Shown: positions 1 through 7,956 of the stretch, piece after piece | Layout of the letters: every line of letters starts with the position of its first letter | Numbering within the stretch: position 1 is the stretch's first letter | IMG/VR virus record: IMGVR_UViG_3300032273_000009 | Span: 1 to 21,007 of that record | Length of the DNA stretch: 21,007 nt | Reading direction: 5' to 3' (one strand) | DNA from: a virus | The notes under the pieces: model-generated | The model's input: the letters and a program-made list of their open reading frames with translations, nothing else | Databases searched by the model: none | Told to the model about the DNA's origin: nothing | Translations under genes and position numbers: made by a program

Positions 1-1054
1 CTTCGGAGAAGCCGATGCTTCCCTCTTCGGGGCAGTCCTCCGGGTTGTTGACAGCAGGCAGGTTGTCGATGTTCGACTGGGTACGCAGAACGTACGCCTC
101 ATGGCCCGTGTACGTCGGGAAGTCGATGCGACCGTCAGGCCAGACAGGGGGCCGATCGAAGTCTTCGGAGACAGAAGCGACGAGGCCGACGCCGTTGTTC
201 GTGACACCCATCGAGACGAGGCGACCGGCGTACGGCTCCAACCCCGCCTTGTCTTGCATCCACCAGATTTCCTCGGGGCCAGTGTCAAGCCACCCAGTGA
301 ACGTCGTCGGCACTGTTGACGAGGGTTCCCAGTCAACCCCGTCGTACGTGTACCACGTCAGCGTGCCGAGCGTGGACGACAGCAAGAAGCGGGTGCGGAC
401 AAACACCTCGGACGGGATCGCCCCCGGCAAGTCGTGGCGTTCGATCTCAACGTCGCCGTCACCGATGACAAGCGTGACGACGCCAGTGTCGGTGTGGACA
501 AGCAACTTCCACTTGTTCTGGCCCGCACCGTTCCAGACACCGCCAAGGAACATCTGCGTGTCTTCGCCAGAGAAGAAGGCCGCACCCCAGAAGAGTTCGG
601 CCAACGTGTCGGACGTGGCAGCCCGATAGTTCTCGAAGACGACAGCGTTGCCGGGGATCGCTGCGTCGTTGATCCAGAAGCCGGGAGTACAGAACTCAGG
701 CGGGCGTCCCGGCCACTGGAAGTCCAACTCCCAGGCAGGGCCACGAGGACCGGTGGGACCGGTATTGCCCGTCTCGCCGGTCGGGCCAAGTTCTCCCGTC
801 GGGCCGGTTGGACCGGTCGGCCCGACGGCAGGGAACGTGGGGAACGGGAAGTCAGGGGTGCAGTCAGGCGGAGGTGCGCAGTCGTCGGCGTCCGTTGGCA
901 TGATGCCGCCAGCAGAGATGTACGCCTCGAACAGTTCCTCGGAAACCGTGATGCCGTCGGCACCCAACACCACGTCGGAGTCCAACCCCTGAGTGCGTGC
1001 CAGCTTGATGAGGTAGCTGGCTACTTCCTGGTTGCGGGTTGGAATCAGGGCCAT
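1..1054 (-). CDS. Collagen-like tail fibre/minor tail protein with lectin-like C-terminal region (3' end outside window)
   Basis: An open frame runs from an ATG at 1054 to base 1 without a stop, giving 351 residues so far. Residues 1-60 are a helical N-terminal module (contains LARTQGLDSDVVLG). Residues 78-107 are a Gly-X-Y collagen-like tract made mainly of GPT triplets. From about residue 108 a beta-rich region follows, with Trp/Gly spacing (FLGGVWNGAGQNKWKLLV, then LTWYTYDGVDWE) that resembles concanavalin/laminin-G-type domains of actinophage tail proteins. That suggests sugar or cell-surface binding at the tail tip; this is inference from pattern only. It is the last visible gene of the tail block. 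No clear Shine-Dalgarno precedes the ATG; the nearest GGAAGG is about 15 bases away. The N-terminus resembles that of the collagen-like gene at 1558-2076. Confidence 0.8.
   Translation of the reverse strand, partial: MALIPTRNQEVASYLIKLARTQGLDSDVVLGADGITVSEELFEAYISAGGIMPTDADDCAPPPDCTPDFPFPTFPAVGPTGPTGPTGELGPTGETGNTGPTGPRGPAWELDFQWPGRPPEFCTPGFWINDAAIPGNAVVFENYRAATSDTLAELFWGAAFFSGEDTQMFLGGVWNGAGQNKWKLLVHTDTGVVTLVIGDGDVEIERHDLPGAIPSEVFVRTRFLLSSTLGTLTWYTYDGVDWEPSSTVPTTFTGWLDTGPEEIWWMQDKAGLEPYAGRLVSMGVTNNGVGLVASVSEDFDRPPVWPDGRIDFPTYTGHEAYVLRTQSNIDNLPAVNNPEDCPEEGSIGFSE
734..823 (-). repeat. Collagen-like Gly-X-Y coding repeat
   Basis: This 90-base stretch encodes residues 78-107 of the truncated fibre gene: about ten Gly-X-Y triplets dominated by GPT, with GEL, GET, GNT and GPR variants. 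In phage fibres such tracts form trimeric collagen-like rods, so a trimeric fibre is likely. The 9-base periodicity is also visible in the DNA. Confidence 0.8.
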
Positions 1055-1101
1055 GACAGCAGAGGTTAGCCTTCCTGCCGTTCAGGCAACGGTGACTGGG
1101 A

Positions 1102-1542
1102 TCAGACGAGCTGCTTGACGTTCCCGCCCCGGTCCACAAACGTGGGGGGTGCGAGCTGCTCAGCGGCTCCCGTCGGAGGCGGACACGGGTATCCGGCAGC
1201 GGTGACCTTCCAGACGCCAGTGATCTGATCGTCCACGAGAATGCCCTCAGCCGTGTCCACGGTGACGGTGAGCGTGGTGACATCCTCGGTCACGACGATG
1301 GCCGTGATCGTCACGACCTGATACCCGGTGTCGGTCAGCACAGCGATCTGGTCGCCAACCGCAAGGTCACGCTCCCAGTCGATCGGCCAACCAGCGACTG
1401 AGTAGTTGCTCAGCGTCCAGGTGCCGGAGCCGTCGAAGACGCCGCCACCCATTGGAGGGGGAGCGGGCAGCGGCGCAACGAACAGGGTTCCCTGGTTCGA
1501 GAACTTGAGGTCGGAGTTGATGGATTGGCAGGGAATCTTCAT
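1102..1542 (-). CDS. Hypothetical tail-associated beta-rich protein
   Basis: This 146-residue ORF starts at an ATG preceded by AAAGG seven bases upstream. I do not recognise the family. Residues 1-35 contain a Pro/Gly-rich stretch (PLPAPPPMGGG). The middle is rich in Val and Thr in alternating beta-strand style (GYQVVTITAIVVTEDVTTLT), around an AVGDQIAV segment like those in small beta-barrels. The C-terminus is proline-rich and then polar. It lies between two collagen-like genes, 15 bases after one and 47 bases before the other, all on one strand. A small structural or adaptor protein of the tail tip fits, but the function is not shown by the sequence. Confidence 0.7.
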   Translation of the reverse strand: MKIPCQSINSDLKFSNQGTLFVAPLPAPPPMGGGVFDGSGTWTLSNYSVAGWPIDWERDLAVGDQIAVLTDTGYQVVTITAIVVTEDVTTLTVTVDTAEGILVDDQITGVWKVTAAGYPCPPPTGAAEQLAPPTFVDRGGNVKQLV

Positions 1543-1557
1543 GGGGTGGCCTTTCGG

Positions 1558-2076
1558 TCAGTCAACGGATGGGAAAGCATTGCGCCACGAGTCGGTGATG
1601 AAGCCCAGGTTCTCCAGGCACTCGAACGTGGAAATGAAGATGGCTGCCACGTCGGGGTCGATGCCACCGCACGTGCCGAGGATCAGATCGCACGGCACAA
1701 CATCCGGGCAAGGCGGGCATTCACCGTCAGCACCGGCAGGACCTGTGTTGCCGGTCGGGCCGGGAGGGCCAGGGGCACCAATCTGTCCAGGACCAGCAGG
1801 CCCAGTCGGACCAGTCGGACCAGTCGGGCCTGGGTCGCCAGGCGTCCCCTGACCGCCAGCGCCAGTCGGGCCACCGCACGTCTCAGCAGCCAGCGTCCTC
1901 GGGAGCGCCCTCTTGGCGATGCTCGCCTGGTACAACGCCCACAGCACGTCCGAAGCAGTCACGCCTGCCTGCGTCAAGATGATCGAATCGGGGTCGATGT
2001 GATTCAGACGAGCGACCTGTACCAAACGCTGGATACCGATGTCGGTGATCTGCCGAGTCTCCGTGTGATGAGCCAT
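1558..2076 (-). CDS. Collagen-like tail protein
   Basis: This 172-residue protein has three parts. Residues 1-65 form a helical N-terminal module (VARLNHIDPDSIILTQAG), 68-117 a Gly-X-Y collagen-like tract, and 118-172 a C-terminal cap with five cysteines, including CPPC near residue 120. The tract has a one-residue break in triplet phase near residue 96. The ATG at 2076 was chosen because GGAG lies six bases upstream and the earlier in-frame sequence looks non-coding. The N-terminal module resembles that of the fibre gene at 1-1054, so the two are probably duplicates of one attachment domain. Position after the minor tail genes suggests a tail fibre or virion-surface protein. The family fold is known; its binding partner is not. 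Confidence 0.85.
   Translation of the reverse strand: MAHHTETRQITDIGIQRLVQVARLNHIDPDSIILTQAGVTASDVLWALYQASIAKRALPRTLAAETCGGPTGAGGQGTPGDPGPTGPTGPTGPAGPGQIGAPGPPGPTGNTGPAGADGECPPCPDVVPCDLILGTCGGIDPDVAAIFISTFECLENLGFITDSWRNAFPSVD
1723..1875 (-). repeat. Collagen-like Gly-X-Y coding repeat with short 9-base tandem units
   Basis: This stretch encodes residues 68-117 of the collagen-like gene. On the plus strand CCAGTCGGA repeats in tandem around 1802-1828, matching consecutive GPT triplets. Such nearly identical units can expand or contract by slippage, which would change the rod length. Confidence 0.8.
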
Positions 2077-2128
2077 TTCGCTCTCCGTGATTGTGGGGGG
2101 ACCCCGCTGAGAGCGTAGCCCCATCTGT

Positions 2129-2416
2129 CTACACAGGCCAGGACCCACCAGGCGACCACTGCCCAGACGGACCAGAACCGCCACCGGCACCAGGCACATA
2201 CAACGTGTCCGTCGTGATCACCCACGCCACCGTGTCCGGGAAAGGGTCAGTCGGCAAGTCGTCCTCGGTCATCACGCCGATCGCAGCCACAGTCGTAGCC
2301 AGCACGTTCGCTCGACGCTCCAACTCGGTGAGTCGCTTGTCGGTGTCCTGCAACAGCTCGAACAGCGTGTCCTCGCCTGCCTGCACCCGACTGATAGCCG
2401 GTGTCCCGTCAGCCAT
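2129..2416 (-). CDS. Small tail protein with N-terminal coiled coil and Gly-rich tail
   Basis: This 95-residue ORF begins at an ATG that overlaps the TAA stop of the preceding minor tail gene (TAATG), so it is translationally coupled; GGAG lies eight bases upstream. Residues 15-47 are a predicted coiled coil (ELLQDTDKRLTELERRANVL). Residues 60-74 form a short strand region, and the last 20 residues are Gly/Ser/Pro/Trp-rich, ending GQWSPGGSWPV. A short helix bundle with a glycine-rich end fits a tail-tip adaptor that trimerises next to the fibre proteins. The family was not recognised; the structural role is inferred from position and composition. Confidence 0.8.
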   Translation of the reverse strand: MADGTPAISRVQAGEDTLFELLQDTDKRLTELERRANVLATTVAAIGVMTEDDLPTDPFPDTVAWVITTDTLYVPGAGGGSGPSGQWSPGGSWPV

Positions 2417-3666
2417 TACGGACTCTCCACAACAGGAAGCCCCGTGCTCGGATCGCAGGGCGGGTCGGTCGGCAGAATCATGATCGTCGGAGGCTGAATG
2501 GTGGTGATCGAAACAGTCTCGCCGCCGTCGCCAGTCTCCACGACCTTCAACTCGTGCAGACGGTTGTACTCGGTGACTTCACCACGGCACAGCCGGTCCA
2601 CGGACACCTCGAACCAGCAGCCAGGGATCAGCGTGTTGATGTCCCACGGCGACGACGGCATCAGCGTCGAGTTCGCCGGGACCACGATGGAACGCTCCAC
2701 CGGATAGGCGTTCGACAAGCGACGTTCCGCTGTCTGCGTCCACGTGTTGATCGTTGTCTGCGACGGCAACGGTGGCGGGACTTCCGTCGTGGCTTCGGCC
2801 TGCGAGTTCTCGTTCGACACGATGTCGATGGAGATGGCATACCGATCCCTGGTCGCAGGGGGTGCCGATGCGATGCCAGCGAACCCGGAACCGTTCGTTC
2901 GGATGTACCGAGTCGCCAACGAGTTGCCGTACTCCACGATCCGTGGGTAGTCAGCGATGTCCGCAGGAAGCAACGGGTCGATCTCCAACCAGTTCAGGTT
3001 GATGTCCCAGAAATAGATGTCCCGCCCGACGACGGCGTAGTCCGTGCCGTTGTCTTCGGCCAGCTTGTCGAACTCGGCCCACACCGTGGTGGACCAGGCA
3101 TTTGTCTGGCGAGCCGTTCGACTGTCGCAGTTCGCTGGGGAGTCGATCCGCTGGATGTTGTCCACCATGTTCCACTCGTCGCCGTTCTGGGCGTAGCACT
3201 GCCAGCGCAACAGGTACTCCATGAGTTGAACCGTTGGGACCGACTGATTCGGTGCACCGACCGTCGGATTCGACGGGTCCGGCCCCTGCGGAGCGTCGAT
3301 GTTCTGAGGGTACGACTGGTAGTTGTACCCCTCGCTCACCGCACGCCGCTTCGCCACCCACAGCATGTCCTCGGCAACGATGTCCACCCGGTCGTACTCG
3401 AACTCCATGCGGGTGATGACCCCGCACCACACCAGTTCGTCGTTGCGATAGATGTGCAACTCGAAAGCGACCGGCTCGATCAGTTCGAGAATGTCGCAGC
3501 AGTCGTTCATGCTGACCGACACCTGAGCATTCGAGATCGCATCACGGATGCGCTGCCAACGGATGGTGAACGCAGACACCAGTTCCCCGACCAGCACCTC
3601 GCCGCCTTTCTCGTAGACGTACGCCCGGTTCTGACCGCAGAACGCAGCGTTCTCGATGTTGCTCAC
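2416..3666 (-). CDS. Minor tail protein (tail-tip, Gp37/Tal-like)
   Basis: This 416-residue protein uses a GTG start whose GTGA overlaps the upstream TGA stop; AAAGG sits six bases before it. The N-terminal 110 residues carry the pattern of siphoviral tail-tip proteins that follow the distal tail protein: repeated beta strands with FELHIYRNDELVWCGVITRM at about 68-87, then VDIVAEDMLWVAKRR. This resembles the Gp37-like/Tal group, which closes the tail tube and contacts the fibres. The C-terminal half has further beta strands and ends in a Pro-rich segment. Order after the tape measure and first minor tail gene supports the call. The exact subfamily is uncertain. Confidence 0.8.
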   Translation of the reverse strand: MSNIENAAFCGQNRAYVYEKGGEVLVGELVSAFTIRWQRIRDAISNAQVSVSMNDCCDILELIEPVAFELHIYRNDELVWCGVITRMEFEYDRVDIVAEDMLWVAKRRAVSEGYNYQSYPQNIDAPQGPDPSNPTVGAPNQSVPTVQLMEYLLRWQCYAQNGDEWNMVDNIQRIDSPANCDSRTARQTNAWSTTVWAEFDKLAEDNGTDYAVVGRDIYFWDINLNWLEIDPLLPADIADYPRIVEYGNSLATRYIRTNGSGFAGIASAPPATRDRYAISIDIVSNENSQAEATTEVPPPLPSQTTINTWTQTAERRLSNAYPVERSIVVPANSTLMPSSPWDINTLIPGCWFEVSVDRLCRGEVTEYNRLHELKVVETGDGGETVSITTIQPPTIMILPTDPPCDPSTGLPVVESP

Positions 3667-5111
3667 GCACAGCCTTTCTCTGCTGCACGCACCTCAACGT
3701 CGAACGGCACAGCCGCCCCGACAGCCTGATCGACCGTCACCCGGTACGCCTCACCGGTCACCATGTCCGGCCACTGCACAGAACCAGTCCCCTTGAACGA
3801 ACGAGCAAACCCGTTCCGCACGAGCGTGTCCCCGCCGTACTCGGTGATCGTCTCACGAGCCTTGGCGTCCACGTCCACGAGGCCACCAGCCGGAATGAAC
3901 GGCACGACGTAGCCACCGATCAGTTCGTCCTGGTCATCCCACACACCGACACGGGTGACACCCATGTCAGCTTCCGGCACGATCGTGATGGCAGGCACCG
4001 TGGTCTGCAAACGCTTCGGATACCCAGAAGCAGGGATCGGGAACTCGGCACGCTCCCAGTCGTTCGGCACAGGCACACCACCCGGCTGCGGTCCACGAGG
4101 AATCACCCGAGGCGGGTCGAACGGGTTGTTGATGTTGACCGGCAACTCATCCTGAATTGTCTGCGTGGCAGCCAGCGTTTCCTGCACGACGATCATGTCC
4201 GGGGTGTACTCGTGCGGGTCGGCGCAGGCGATCGTGAACTCGATCTCGGCAATCTCACCCTGATTGAGCGACTGGCGAGACAGCACGATCGGCCCCTCGA
4301 TGACACGCACCGACTGGAAGTTGCGCAGGTACGGCACCAAACATCCGTTGAGGTCACAGCCGAACTCGGGCAAGCCGACGCTGAGCTGGCGATAGATGAC
4401 CACCCAGGTACACCACTCGGGGTGCGGCGACGGCTCCAGGCCGTTCGGGTTCGGGCCGTCCATCAGTTCCTTGTACGTCGAAGGCCACCACGTATCAGGC
4501 GGGCAGTCGTCCGGGCCGTTCGCCAACTCGGCGTAGTTGTCAGCCCAGCACGGCGACACCGGAGGGGCGTTCGGGTCGGTCAGACAGTTCGGGCAGCAGT
4601 CCAGGTACCAGAGGTAGTCCTTGCCGCAGTCCGTGACGCTGATCTCGTACTGGCAGCGCAGCCAGTTCAATCCGACTTCCAGGCCACAGTCGTCGGCAGC
4701 CACAGCCAGGCCACGCACAACGATCTCTCGGGGACCGAACCGCAACCGGGAGACAGCGCCGCCTCCCCCGACTGACGCCTGCACCGTCGCTGACCTCGTT
4801 GAGTCCTCAGCGCCCGTGACTTCGAGGCCGACGACGCCAAAGAACTTGTCGGAGTCCCGGATGTTCGGGTCGTACCACGGGGCCGGGTCGGACACCGGAG
4901 AGAAATAGCCCTCACCATCCGTGAAGAGGAAGTCGGCGTTGGGGCACTCGTCGCAGTCCTTCCACCAGTCGATGCACTCACCGAACTGGTTGCCGTTGCG
5001 GACCTGATTGTTCCACGTCTCGATGTACGCACCGACCCGACCATCGTTGATCAACTCGAACGTCTGCTCAGCCAGCGTTGCGCCGCCAAGAGCCATGTAG
5101 CCGTTATACAT
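3663..5111 (-). CDS. Minor tail protein (distal-tail-like), cysteine-rich
   Basis: The 482-residue product starts at an ATG ten bases after the tape measure stop, with GGAG seven bases upstream; a longer in-frame start would run into the tape measure gene and has no such site. The first gene after the tape measure in siphoviruses usually encodes the distal tail protein joining tube to tip, and the N-terminus (GYMALGGATLAEQTFELIN) fits actinophage minor tail proteins in that slot. Residues 46-56 (CIDWWKDCDEC) and 142-188 hold cysteine clusters, including DCCPNC at 171-176; two more lie near 252 and 257. These could bind metal or form disulfides. It overlaps the next gene by four bases. The role is inferred from position and general similarity. 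Confidence 0.8.
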   Translation of the reverse strand: MYNGYMALGGATLAEQTFELINDGRVGAYIETWNNQVRNGNQFGECIDWWKDCDECPNADFLFTDGEGYFSPVSDPAPWYDPNIRDSDKFFGVVGLEVTGAEDSTRSATVQASVGGGGAVSRLRFGPREIVVRGLAVAADDCGLEVGLNWLRCQYEISVTDCGKDYLWYLDCCPNCLTDPNAPPVSPCWADNYAELANGPDDCPPDTWWPSTYKELMDGPNPNGLEPSPHPEWCTWVVIYRQLSVGLPEFGCDLNGCLVPYLRNFQSVRVIEGPIVLSRQSLNQGEIAEIEFTIACADPHEYTPDMIVVQETLAATQTIQDELPVNINNPFDPPRVIPRGPQPGGVPVPNDWERAEFPIPASGYPKRLQTTVPAITIVPEADMGVTRVGVWDDQDELIGGYVVPFIPAGGLVDVDAKARETITEYGGDTLVRNGFARSFKGTGSVQWPDMVTGEAYRVTVDQAVGAAVPFDVEVRAAEKGCA

Positions 5112-5121
5112 CCGTGCTCTC

Positions 5122-7935
5122 CTACAAGCCCACAGCGATGCGGTTGATGACCTTCTGAGCGGTCGTCTCGGCATTGCCGGTGCGGTCGTTGATCGTGAAG
5201 TTGTTGGTCATCTGGCGGGAGTTGTTCGTGCTGGACGCCCCAGCGTTGTTCGTGACAGTCCCGGCCATCCCGGCGATGTCGCCACGCAACAGCGCAGCCA
5301 TCGCCCGGACCGAACTGTCCACTTGCGACAGCGGACGGGTGAGCGGGATGACAGCCTCGGCACCAGCCTCACCGATCAAGGCGGGTGTCGGCCCGAACAC
5401 GATGCCACCCCTGGCGAACGGGTTGAGGTTCGACACGAAGTTGCCGATCCCTGCACCGATCGACTTGATCCTGTCCACCGCTGCCTGCACCCCTGCGATG
5501 GCCGCACGGAACGGCGCTGCGATGGCATTGGCAACACCGGCCAACGCCCCCGTCACGATGCCGGTGATGCTTCCGAACAACGTGCGGATCGTGTTGAGGA
5601 TGCCGGTGATGACGGTCGTGATCGTGGACTTGATGCCGTTCCAGATGGTCGAGATCGTGGACTTGATGCCGCCCAGGATGCTGGAGATCGTGGACTTGAT
5701 CGAGTTGAACACGCTGCTGACAGAGCCACTGATTGCTGAGAGAGCGCCCGACACGATCGACTTGATCGAGTTCCAGATGCTGGAGATCGTGGACCGGATC
5801 GAGTTCATCACCGACGTGATGAAGTTCGAGACGGCGTTCATCACCGTGCGGGTGACGTTCAGGATTGCGTTCCAGATCGTGTCCCACAGGTCACCGATCG
5901 TCGTCAACGACGACGTGAACGTGTCCACCATGTCGCTGATCTTGTCCAGGAACACGTCGATGACTTCGGTGACGATCTCCTTCCATTCCTCGAACACCTC
6001 ACCCCACTCAGCCAGCAGTGCAGACGTGTCCTCGAAGCTGCCGCCAAGGGTGGCGAGCGGTTCGATCAGCAGGTCGAGCAACGGGTAGAACAACTGGAAC
6101 GCCTCGGACAGCAAAGCGATCTGCAACTGGAGCGGGATCAGAGCGATCTCGATGAGCGGCATGATGGCCGTCAACAACTCGGCCACGAGCAGGATGATCG
6201 GCGTCAACGACTCGATGACCGGGATCAGCGCCTCAGCAACCGACAGCAGAATGTCAGCGAGCGACACCAGCAACACCCCGGCGAGTTCACCGATGACGGG
6301 CAGCAACGGGGCCAACGCCTCGAACAGCAACAGGATGACCTCAGCGACAGCCTGCAACGCCACGCTCAACGAATCGAACACCCCCGTCTCTTCGAGGGCG
6401 ACGAACATCTCACCGAACGCCTCAGCAGCCACACCGATGGCTTCACCGAGAATGTCAAGAACCGGGGTCAACGCCTCCACAGCAGTGGCAAGAACGCCGC
6501 CGATGATGGACGCCAGTTCACCAAGCTGCTCGAACGGGAGAGCGTTGCCGATGGCGACAAGCGCCTGAGCGAACGTGTTGAGGATGCCGGTCCGGGAGAT
6601 GACGTTGAGGACCCCCGCCAGAAGCGGCAGCAGCTCACCGAGCAACTCCGCCAGTTCAGCGAACCGTTCCACGGCACCGTCGGTGACGAGCACATCGAAC
6701 GCACCGACCAGCCCTTCCAGGACAGGCTGCAACGACAACAGAATCTCGCTGCTCGTCTCCAGGAACGTGAGGACAGCGTTCTCGCCCTCGGCGGTGTTGA
6801 TCCAGTCGTTGAACGTCGTCAACACACCGGTCAGCTTGTCGATCAGCGAGTCGCCTTCTTCGCTGGCGATCCTGAGGAGCGAACCGATGACTCGCCCGGT
6901 GATGCCGATGAGGTCCAGCCACGACTGCAACGACTCGACGGCACGCTCCAGGAACCCCGAGATGGATTCGAGTCCTTCGGCGCTGCCGGTGAACTCGGCC
7001 AGCGACTCAGCCCACGAAAGGAACTGGGCAGACAACTGCTCAGCGAACGGGGTGGCGATCTCCACGAAGTTGAAGAACGCAGTGGTCAGCGGAGCCAACG
7101 CACTGAGCACGTTCCCCAGCGTCGTCTCCAGGTTCATGAAGATGCCGGGAAGGTCCGCTCCCTCTACAGCGCCGATGATCTCGATGAACGACGTGTTGAC
7201 GACTCCGGCAAGACGCTCGAACGCCGTGCCCATCTGGTCGATGAAGCCGTTGGGTCCGCCGAGGCGTACCAGCTCGTCGCCCAGTCCAGCGAACAACGCA
7301 TCCTGCACTTCCAGCCTGATCTCCCGGAAGAGCGGCAAGATGTTGCCGAACGCCGTGACGAACAAGGCGGCATTCGGGGCCAGGTTCTCCAGCGACTTCT
7401 CGATGGCCTCCATCGTCTCGGCAGTGATCTCGCCCTCAGTGACCAACTCCGAGAACCCGGTCTTCACTGCGCCGAGAGCATCACCGACACCGACCAACCC
7501 GATGGCGACAGCACCGAACGCCCCAGCGAGGGCCACACCGATCGGGACCAGCGCAGCCGACGCACTCACCGCAGACAGCAGCGACGAACCCAGCGACACG
7601 ACCGCACCAGCAGCGCCGTACAGGGCCACACCGATCGTCTCACCGAACGCAGCGATGATGCTGCCCCACTTGAGCAGTTCACGCCGGAATGCGCTGCGCC
7701 GCTTCGGGGCTTCCCGCTTCTCCGACTTGTTCCAGCCGTCGTTCCAGTTCCGGTTGTTGTCCCGACCGGCGTCCTTCGCTTCCTTGTCGGACTTGTTCTT
7801 GTCCCAGAAATCACCGAACGACTTGGCGTCGATCGAAGACAGCAGCTTGTCTGCCGTAGCTGCAAACGCAGAGAGCTGGGCCAACGCCTTGGCGGTGTCC
7901 GCATCTACGTTGACGGTGATGGATGGAAGCGCCAC
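5122..7935 (-). CDS. Tape measure protein
   Basis: This is the largest gene of the window, 937 residues. It sets tail length and threads the tail tube during assembly. Evidence is the size, long hydrophobic helical stretches through residues 80-640, a hendecad-type repeat region near 690-780 (IKSTISSIL, IKSTISTIW), and the conserved C-terminal pattern GGIVFGPTPALIGEAGAEAV at about 843-862, typical of tape measure proteins. At roughly 0.15 nm per residue the tail would be near 140 nm, a textbook scaling rather than a measurement. The start is GTG, 21 bases after the chaperone stop, with no strong Shine-Dalgarno. It follows the frameshifted chaperones as in most long-tailed phages. Confidence 0.95.
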   Translation of the reverse strand: MALPSITVNVDADTAKALAQLSAFAATADKLLSSIDAKSFGDFWDKNKSDKEAKDAGRDNNRNWNDGWNKSEKREAPKRRSAFRRELLKWGSIIAAFGETIGVALYGAAGAVVSLGSSLLSAVSASAALVPIGVALAGAFGAVAIGLVGVGDALGAVKTGFSELVTEGEITAETMEAIEKSLENLAPNAALFVTAFGNILPLFREIRLEVQDALFAGLGDELVRLGGPNGFIDQMGTAFERLAGVVNTSFIEIIGAVEGADLPGIFMNLETTLGNVLSALAPLTTAFFNFVEIATPFAEQLSAQFLSWAESLAEFTGSAEGLESISGFLERAVESLQSWLDLIGITGRVIGSLLRIASEEGDSLIDKLTGVLTTFNDWINTAEGENAVLTFLETSSEILLSLQPVLEGLVGAFDVLVTDGAVERFAELAELLGELLPLLAGVLNVISRTGILNTFAQALVAIGNALPFEQLGELASIIGGVLATAVEALTPVLDILGEAIGVAAEAFGEMFVALEETGVFDSLSVALQAVAEVILLLFEALAPLLPVIGELAGVLLVSLADILLSVAEALIPVIESLTPIILLVAELLTAIMPLIEIALIPLQLQIALLSEAFQLFYPLLDLLIEPLATLGGSFEDTSALLAEWGEVFEEWKEIVTEVIDVFLDKISDMVDTFTSSLTTIGDLWDTIWNAILNVTRTVMNAVSNFITSVMNSIRSTISSIWNSIKSIVSGALSAISGSVSSVFNSIKSTISSILGGIKSTISTIWNGIKSTITTVITGILNTIRTLFGSITGIVTGALAGVANAIAAPFRAAIAGVQAAVDRIKSIGAGIGNFVSNLNPFARGGIVFGPTPALIGEAGAEAVIPLTRPLSQVDSSVRAMAALLRGDIAGMAGTVTNNAGASSTNNSRQMTNNFTINDRTGNAETTAQKVINRIAVGL
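5600..5860 (-). repeat. 33-base tandem repeats coding 11-residue units in the tape measure
   Basis: The plus-strand string GTGGACTTGAT begins at 5624, 5657 and 5690, exactly 33 bases apart, and diverged copies extend to about 5860. The repeats encode 11-residue units such as SIKSTISSI, which is hendecad coiled-coil periodicity. Unit gain or loss would keep the frame and change tail length in small steps. Confidence 0.8.
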
Positions 7936-7956
7936 GTGTGCCAGTCTGCCAGATCG

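Noticed and set aside
2085-2110. GGGGTCCCC palindrome as a hairpin or operator
   Set aside because: The arms meet with almost no loop and no further pairing; it may only reflect GC-rich sequence.
2401-3729. 442-codon plus-strand ORF opposite a minor tail gene
   Set aside because: Arg/Val/Asp-rich shadow with no recognisable motif; the minus-strand gene is coupled to both of its neighbours.
5600-5860. CRISPR-like array
   Set aside because: The 33-base units are contiguous, have no spacers and stay in frame inside the tape measure gene.
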